Origin: Delftia acidovorans
Lineage (GTDB): Bacteria > Pseudomonadota > Gammaproteobacteria > Burkholderiales > Burkholderiaceae_C
Assembly (NCBI GenBank): GCA_031286585.1
Contig: JAITUC010000019.1
Span: 1 to 64,000 of the forward strand
Direction of reading: 5' to 3'
Length of the DNA stretch: 64,000 nucleotides
A program made the translations under genes and the position numbers. Below the pieces are notes generated by a model, which was not told the origin of the DNA, did not search any database, and worked only from the letters and a program-made list of their open reading frames with translations. Of the stretch, positions 59,449 to 64,000 are shown piece by piece. How positions within the stretch are numbered: the stretch's first letter is position 1; the number at the start of each line of letters is the position of its first letter.

Positions 59449-61497
59449 ATGAGCAATCCCCTCCTCGAATCCTCCGACCTGCCCCTGTTCGATCGCATCC
59501 GCCCTGCCGATGTCGGCCCGGCCATCGATACCCTGCTGACCGGGGCCGCAGAGGCCCTGGAGACCGTCACGGCGCCCGACTTTCCGGCACGCTGGGATTC
59601 GATCTCGGCCGTGCTCGACGTCGCCACCGAGAAGCTGGGAACCGCCTGGGGCGCCGTCAGCCACCTCAACAGCGTGGCCGATACGCCCGAGCTGCGCGCC
59701 GCCTACAACGAGTCCCTGCCCAAGGTCACCGAATTCTGGACGCGCCTGGGTGCCGACGAGCGCCTGTACGCCAAGTACAAGGCCATCGACCCCGCCACGC
59801 TCAATGTCGAGCAGCGTGCCGCCTGGGACCATGCCATGCGCAACTTCGTGCTGTCCGGCGCGGAACTGCAGGGTGAAGCCAAGCTGCGCTTTGCCAAGAT
59901 CCAGGAACGCTCGGCCGAACTGACGCAGAAGTTCAGCGAGAATGCGCTCGACGCCACCGACGCCTTCGCCTACTACGCCACGGCCGAGGAGCTGGACGGC
60001 GTACCGCAGGATGTGCGCCAGGCAGCCCGCTCCGCCGCTGAGGCCGAAGGCAAGCAAGGCTTCAAGCTCACGCTGAAGATGCCCTGCTATCTGCCCGTGA
60101 TGCAATTCGCGGCCAGCAGTGCGCTGCGCGAGAAGCTCTACCGCGCCTATGTGACACGCGCCTCCGACCAGGCCGAGGGCGATGCCATCCGCTTCGACAA
60201 CACGGCCAACATCTCGGAGATCCTGGCCCTGCGCAAGGAAGAGGCGCAGTTGCTGGGTTACCGCAATTTCGGCGAGATTTCGCTGGTTCCCAAGATGGCG
60301 CATTCGCCGCAGCAGGTGATCGACTTTCTGCGCGATCTCGCGCACCGGGCCCGCCCCTATGCCGAGAAGGATGTCGCCGACCTGCGCGCCTTCGCACGCG
60401 ACGAACTGGGCCTGGCCGATCCCCAGCCCTGGGACTGGGCCTATGTCTCCGAAAAGCTCAAGGAGGCGCGCTATGCCTTCAGCGAGCAGGAGGTCAAGCA
60501 GTACTTCCCTGCGCCCAAGGTGCTGGCCGGCCTGTTCAAGATCGTCGAGACGCTGTTCGACGTGGCCATCCGCCGTGACGCGGCGCCGGTCTGGAATCCC
60601 GCCGTCGAGTTCTACCGCATCGAGCGCAGCACGCCGCAAGGCCCCGAGCTGGTCGGCCAGTTCTACCTGGACCAGCCGGCGCGATCGGGCAAGCGTGGCG
60701 GCGCCTGGATGGACGATGTGCGCACCCGCTGGCTGCGCCCCGACAACCACAGGCTGCAGACGCCGGTCGCTCACCTGGTCTGCAACTTTGCCACCGGCGT
60801 CGATGGCAAGCCCGCCTTGCTCACGCATGACGACGTGATCACGCTGTTCCATGAAACCGGCCACGGCCTGCACCACATGCTGACCCAGGTCAACGAGCGC
60901 GACGTCTCGGGCATCGCAGGCGTGGAATGGGATGCCGTGGAACTGCCAAGCCAGTTCATGGAGAACTTCTGCTGGGAATGGGAAGTGCTCAAGCACATGA
61001 CCGCCCACGTGGACAGCGGCGAGCCGCTGCCGCGTGCCCTGTACGACAAGATGATCGCGGCCAAGAACTTCCAGTCGGGCATGCAGACACTGCGCCAGAT
61101 CGAGTTCTCGCTGTTCGACATGCTGCTGCACACCGAGCACGACCCCAAGGCAGACATCATGCCGCTGCTGGCCCGCGTGCGCGCCGAGGTGGCCGTGCTG
61201 CCCTCGCCCCCCTACAGCCGCTCGGCCCACACCTTCAGCCATATCTTCGCTGGTGGCTATGCAGCCGGCTACTACAGCTACAAGTGGGCCGAAGTCCTCT
61301 CGGCGGATGCCTATGCAGCCTTCGAGGAAACCATGCTGGCCGATGGAACCCCCAACCCCGAGACAGGCCGCCGCTACCGCGAGGCGATTCTGGAGGCCGG
61401 GGGCGCGCGCCCGGCCATGGAATCGTTCAAGGCCTTCCGTGGCCGCGAACCCCAGCTGGATGCGCTTTTGCGCCACCAGGGTATGGCCCAGGCCTGA
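59449..61497 (+). CDS. prlC: Oligopeptidase A (M3 metallopeptidase)
   Basis: 682 residues. The zinc motif HETGH is at residues 468-472 (LFHETGHGLHHML), with the downstream Glu in VEWDAVELPSQFMENF. The N-terminal part (NPLLESSDLPLFDRIRPADVGPAI) is typical of oligopeptidase A. It degrades short peptides, including signal-peptide fragments, in the cytoplasm. The gene has a terminator at 61524. It could be read partly with folD. Confidence 0.94.
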   Translation: MSNPLLESSDLPLFDRIRPADVGPAIDTLLTGAAEALETVTAPDFPARWDSISAVLDVATEKLGTAWGAVSHLNSVADTPELRAAYNESLPKVTEFWTRLGADERLYAKYKAIDPATLNVEQRAAWDHAMRNFVLSGAELQGEAKLRFAKIQERSAELTQKFSENALDATDAFAYYATAEELDGVPQDVRQAARSAAEAEGKQGFKLTLKMPCYLPVMQFAASSALREKLYRAYVTRASDQAEGDAIRFDNTANISEILALRKEEAQLLGYRNFGEISLVPKMAHSPQQVIDFLRDLAHRARPYAEKDVADLRAFARDELGLADPQPWDWAYVSEKLKEARYAFSEQEVKQYFPAPKVLAGLFKIVETLFDVAIRRDAAPVWNPAVEFYRIERSTPQGPELVGQFYLDQPARSGKRGGAWMDDVRTRWLRPDNHRLQTPVAHLVCNFATGVDGKPALLTHDDVITLFHETGHGLHHMLTQVNERDVSGIAGVEWDAVELPSQFMENFCWEWEVLKHMTAHVDSGEPLPRALYDKMIAAKNFQSGMQTLRQIEFSLFDMLLHTEHDPKADIMPLLARVRAEVAVLPSPPYSRSAHTFSHIFAGGYAAGYYSYKWAEVLSADAYAAFEETMLADGTPNPETGRRYREAILEAGGARPAMESFKAFRGREPQLDALLRHQGMAQA

Positions 61498-61523
61498 AGG
61501 CGAAAGCCCGGCCCCAGGTCTGC

Positions 61524-61546
61524 AGCGCCCCGATGGGGCGCTTTTT
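61524..61546 (+). terminator. Intrinsic terminator after prlC
   Basis: AGCGCCCC, loop GAT, GGGGCGCT, then a run of five T. It lies 27 bases after the peptidase stop. Confidence 0.85.
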
Positions 61547-61714
61547 CCTGGCCCGGCCAACACAGCCGGATGCGCAACGCCACATCCGGCTGCGCGGCAA
61601 TGTGGCTCGGGGCGGATGGCGCGCTATGCTTGCAGGCACTCAGGGTCAGGCATACATCCAGCGGCGCATCGGCTCGCCTGGCACGCAACCCCTCTCCCCC
61701 AATCGAGATCGTCC

Positions 61715-62410
61715 ATGCAGTCTTCACTAAGCTATCGCCACGGCGCGCTGCGCCACCTGATGCCATGTCTCGCCCTCGCCTGCCTCGCCGCCGCACTGCC
61801 GGCCGGTGCGCAGCAGGTGTACCGCATCGTCGGGCCCGATGGAAAGGTCACTTTCTCGGACCGCCCGGCCCAAAGCGCCCAGCAGCAGGCAGCCCCTGCC
61901 GCCCCGTCAGTCGCGGGCACCGCTGACAGCAATGCCGCCCTGCCCTATGCGCTGCGCCAGATCGCCGGCCGCTTTCCGGTGACGCTATACACCTCGTCCG
62001 AGTGCGCGCCCTGCGACAGCGCGCGCCAGTTGCTCCAATCCAGAGGCATTCCCTATGCCGAACGCCTGATCCAGACCGAGGCGGACGCCGCTGCCCTGCA
62101 AAAGCTCAGCGGCCAGAACAGCCTGCCGTTCGCCACCGTTGGCAAGCAGTTCCTGAGCGGCTTCTCGTCCAGCGAATGGACGCAATACCTGGACGCCGCA
62201 GGCTATCCCGCGACCTCGCAACTGCCTGCGCAGTACAAGCGGCCATCGGCACAGCCATTGACCACGCCTACGCCCGCTGCATCGGCGACGGCATCGGCGC
62301 CCGCAGCAGCACCCGCCGCTGCCGAGGACCCGGGCGGCAGGCGCACCCCCATACCCGCCCCGGCGCCTGGTGCACGCACCAACGACAACCCCGCCGGCCT
62401 GAGCTTCTAG
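61715..62410 (+). CDS. Exported DUF4124-glutaredoxin fusion protein
   Basis: 231 residues from the ATG at 61715. A signal peptide covers about residues 1-32 (LMPCLALACLAAALPAGA). Residues 33-52 match DUF4124 (QQVYRIVGPDGKVTFSDRP). A glutaredoxin-like domain follows (about residues 85-160: RFPVTLYTSSECAPCDSARQLLQSRGIPYAER, active site Cys97-x2-Cys100). The C-terminal 70 residues are Pro/Ala-rich. It would act in the periplasm on disulphides. The pairing of the two domains is known in Burkholderiales but its role is not established. Confidence 0.85.
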   Translation: MQSSLSYRHGALRHLMPCLALACLAAALPAGAQQVYRIVGPDGKVTFSDRPAQSAQQQAAPAAPSVAGTADSNAALPYALRQIAGRFPVTLYTSSECAPCDSARQLLQSRGIPYAERLIQTEADAAALQKLSGQNSLPFATVGKQFLSGFSSSEWTQYLDAAGYPATSQLPAQYKRPSAQPLTTPTPAASATASAPAAAPAAAEDPGGRRTPIPAPAPGARTNDNPAGLSF

Positions 62411-62441
62411 GCCAGCGCCTGCCGCAATCAGGAGCCCGGCA

Positions 62442-62825
62442 GTGGATTCCATGCTGTCCGATGTGGTCTGGGCCACGGCAAGGCTTGCCACGCTTGTCGG
62501 CCTGCCTGCGCTCATCGCATGGACCCTGATTGCAAGGCCTGCATGGCGAGAGCCTTTCAGGCTGGCCAGCCTGGTGCTGGTGCCTTGCCTGATCACGCTG
62601 TGGTTCATGCACGACGGAGGCCTGCGCAACGGCCTCAACCGTCTGGCCTACTACATGACGACGGCTGCGTTCCTTGCCGTCTACATGGGGCTGGCAGCCA
62701 TCGCCCTGTTCATGCAGCGCCACAAAAAACAGCGCGCGCAAGCTTCGTTGCGCGCACTGTGCCTGGGTGCAGTGGCCCTGCTCGCATGGGTCACAGGCGC
62801 CGTGGCGTTCGAGAGCCTCGGCTAG
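62442..62825 (+). CDS. Small integral membrane protein
   Basis: 127 residues from a GTG at 62442, with GGAG seven bases upstream; the ATG at 62451 is too far from it. Four hydrophobic segments (about residues 12-29, 42-55, 70-92 and 105-124) span the protein. I do not recognise a family. It is 31 bases after the glutaredoxin-like gene and probably in the same transcript. Confidence 0.6.
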   Translation: MDSMLSDVVWATARLATLVGLPALIAWTLIARPAWREPFRLASLVLVPCLITLWFMHDGGLRNGLNRLAYYMTTAAFLAVYMGLAAIALFMQRHKKQRAQASLRALCLGAVALLAWVTGAVAFESLG

Positions 62826-62846
62826 CCGAGGCCGGAGGGCCTTCGC

Positions 62847-63539
62847 TCAATAGTTGAGCGTCTGCACGCCTTCGGGCGTGCCCAGCAGGCAGACCGATGC
62901 CTTCTGATGCGCAAACACTCCCACGGTCACCACACCAGGCCATTGGTTGACTTCGGACTCGAAGGCCAGGGGCTCGGCGATCTTCAGGCCGCGCACATCA
63001 AGAATGTGCTGGCCGTTGTCCGTCACCAGGGGCGCGCCGTCCTTCATGCGGATCTCGGCGCGGCCGCCCAGGGCCTTGAAGCGGTTCGCGATCTGTGCGG
63101 CCGCCATGGGAATCACCTCCACCGGCAGCGGAAAGTCTCCGAGCACCTCGACGCGCTTGGAGGCATCGGCAATGCACACGAAGCGCTCGGCCAGCGCGGC
63201 GACGATCTTCTCGCGCGTCAGCGCGGCGCCCCCGCCCTTGACCATGTAGCCGCGGCCGTCGATCTCGTCGGCGCCGTCGATGTAGACCGACAGGCTGGCG
63301 ACTTCGTTGGCATCCAGCACCTTGATGCCCAGCGCCTTCAGGCGTTCGGTGCTGGCCACGGAGCTGGACACGGCGCCCGGGATCTGGTCCTTGATGGTGG
63401 CCAGTGCATCGATGAACTTGTTGACCGTGGAGCCGGTGCCTACGCCGACGATTTCGCCGGGCACCACATAGGCCAGAGCGGCTTGCCCGACCAGGGCTTT
63501 GAGTTCATCTTGGGAAAAAGAGGCAGCAGATGTCGTCAT
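62847..63539 (-). CDS. rpiA: Ribose-5-phosphate isomerase A
   Basis: 230 residues from the ATG at 63539. Motifs [42 protein letters not shown] and the phosphate-binding loops follow RpiA. It interconverts ribose-5-phosphate and ribulose-5-phosphate in the pentose-phosphate pathway. It is divergent from pyrD, with 34 bases between the start codons, which is a tight shared promoter region. Confidence 0.96.
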   Translation of the reverse strand: MTTSAASFSQDELKALVGQAALAYVVPGEIVGVGTGSTVNKFIDALATIKDQIPGAVSSSVASTERLKALGIKVLDANEVASLSVYIDGADEIDGRGYMVKGGGAALTREKIVAALAERFVCIADASKRVEVLGDFPLPVEVIPMAAAQIANRFKALGGRAEIRMKDGAPLVTDNGQHILDVRGLKIAEPLAFESEVNQWPGVVTVGVFAHQKASVCLLGTPEGVQTLNY

Positions 63540-63573
63540 GAGGGAAAATCCAGGTAATCCTTCGATTATCCCC

Positions 63574-64000
63574 ATGTCTCTGATCCCCTACGCCCTGACC
63601 CGTCCCTTTCTCTTCGGTATGGACCCCGAATCCGCCCACGATCTCACGATGAACCTGATGGCAAAGGGGCAGAACACGCTCCTGCAGCAGGCATGGGCAC
63701 AGCCCATGGTGAGTGACCCCGTCGAACTTGCCGGTCTCAGGTTCCCCAACCGCGTGGGCATGGCAGCGGGCCTGGACAAGAATGCACGCTGCATCGACGC
63801 GCTGGCCGCAATGGGCTTCGGCTTCGTCGAGGTGGGCACCGTGACACCCCGCCCGCAACCCGGCAATCCCAAGCCGCGCATGTTCCGCATTGCCGAACGC
63901 AATGCGCTGATCAACCGCCTGGGCTTCAACAACGAAGGCCTGGATGCCTTCCTGAGCAACGTCAAGCGCTCACAGGCCCGTGCCCAGGGCAAGCCCATGC
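63574..64000 (+). CDS. pyrD: Dihydroorotate dehydrogenase (class 2), 3' part outside window
   Basis: 142 residues are visible from the ATG at 63574. The sequence [22 protein letters not shown] and [54 protein letters not shown] is typical of the membrane-linked class 2 enzyme (quinone-dependent). It carries out the fourth step of pyrimidine synthesis. The gene runs off the right edge. Confidence 0.95.
   Translation, partial: MSLIPYALTRPFLFGMDPESAHDLTMNLMAKGQNTLLQQAWAQPMVSDPVELAGLRFPNRVGMAAGLDKNARCIDALAAMGFGFVEVGTVTPRPQPGNPKPRMFRIAERNALINRLGFNNEGLDAFLSNVKRSQARAQGKPM

Noticed and set aside
58501..61563. A minus-strand open frame of about 1000 codons opposite folD and prlC
   Set aside because: Shadow of two well-recognised enzymes, with no domain of its own.

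Overview
The window is GC-rich proteobacterial chromosome. Gene content and protein style point to a betaproteobacterium of the Comamonadaceae, most likely Delftia or a close relative such as Comamonas or Acidovorax. The grounds are a homodimeric pyruvate dehydrogenase operon with a lipoyl domain on E3, an orphan Bug-type receptor beside a molybdenum hydroxylase, a pump operon with PIMT and rhodanese genes inside it, and a hairpin repeat (58464-58505) of a kind I associate with this family. The genus is inferred, not proven.

Layout. 1-3.4 kb is the end of a prophage or genomic island: five or six small overlapping unknown genes, an intrinsic terminator, an excisionase-like gene, and a tyrosine integrase that overlaps the excisionase gene tail to tail. 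The junction with the host chromosome probably lies within about 3.2-3.4 kb, just before a strong bidirectional terminator. 3.5-5.7 kb carries an OmpA-like protein, a ChaC-type cyclotransferase and a Cu/Zn superoxide dismutase lipoprotein. 5.7-12.6 kb is a molybdenum-hydroxylase locus: a Bug receptor, three hydroxylase subunits and a CoxG-like protein on the minus strand, then a divergent MarR regulator and a MobA/MocA-like nucleotidyltransferase. 12.6-18.4 kb holds pdxH, an AEC transporter, a LysR regulator, a pirin, an isochorismatase-fold hydrolase and a tyrosine recombinase that has lost key catalytic residues. 18.4-22.3 kb looks like a zinc-acquisition locus: a ZnuD-like TonB receptor with a His-rich loop, two small exported or membrane proteins and a Fur/Zur-type regulator.

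22.4-34.8 kb contains msrA, then a run reading tetR, membrane-fusion protein, RND pump, PIMT, rhodanese, tolC, followed by an OmpR-type two-component system and, convergently, waaA. 34.9-48.5 kb is a mosaic of housekeeping and transport genes: algC-type phosphomutase, prpE, an outer-membrane barrel, a second isochorismatase-fold hydrolase, an NlpC/P60 peptidase, a GlsB/YeaQ protein, yghU, an EVE-domain protein, FUSC, MFS and LysE transporters and a LysR regulator. 48.6-54.9 kb is the operon aceE-aceF-lpdA. Divergent from it is a PAS sensor kinase with a FixJ-type response regulator (55.2-58.4 kb), separated by an AT-rich region with an inverted repeat. The window closes with folD, an oligopeptidase A, a DUF4124-glutaredoxin fusion, a small membrane protein, rpiA and the start of pyrD.

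How the genes work together. The best functional units are (1) the molybdenum hydroxylase with its likely cofactor enzyme and operator, probably for catabolism of an aromatic or heterocyclic compound of unknown identity; (2) the zinc locus, with a receptor, metal-binding small proteins and a regulator; (3) a complete tripartite efflux system with two extra enzymes; and (4) pyruvate dehydrogenase facing a kinase/FixJ pair. I saw no CRISPR array, rRNA, tRNA or clear insertion sequence. Nothing here is plainly an undescribed system; the first two units are the best places to look for new biology.
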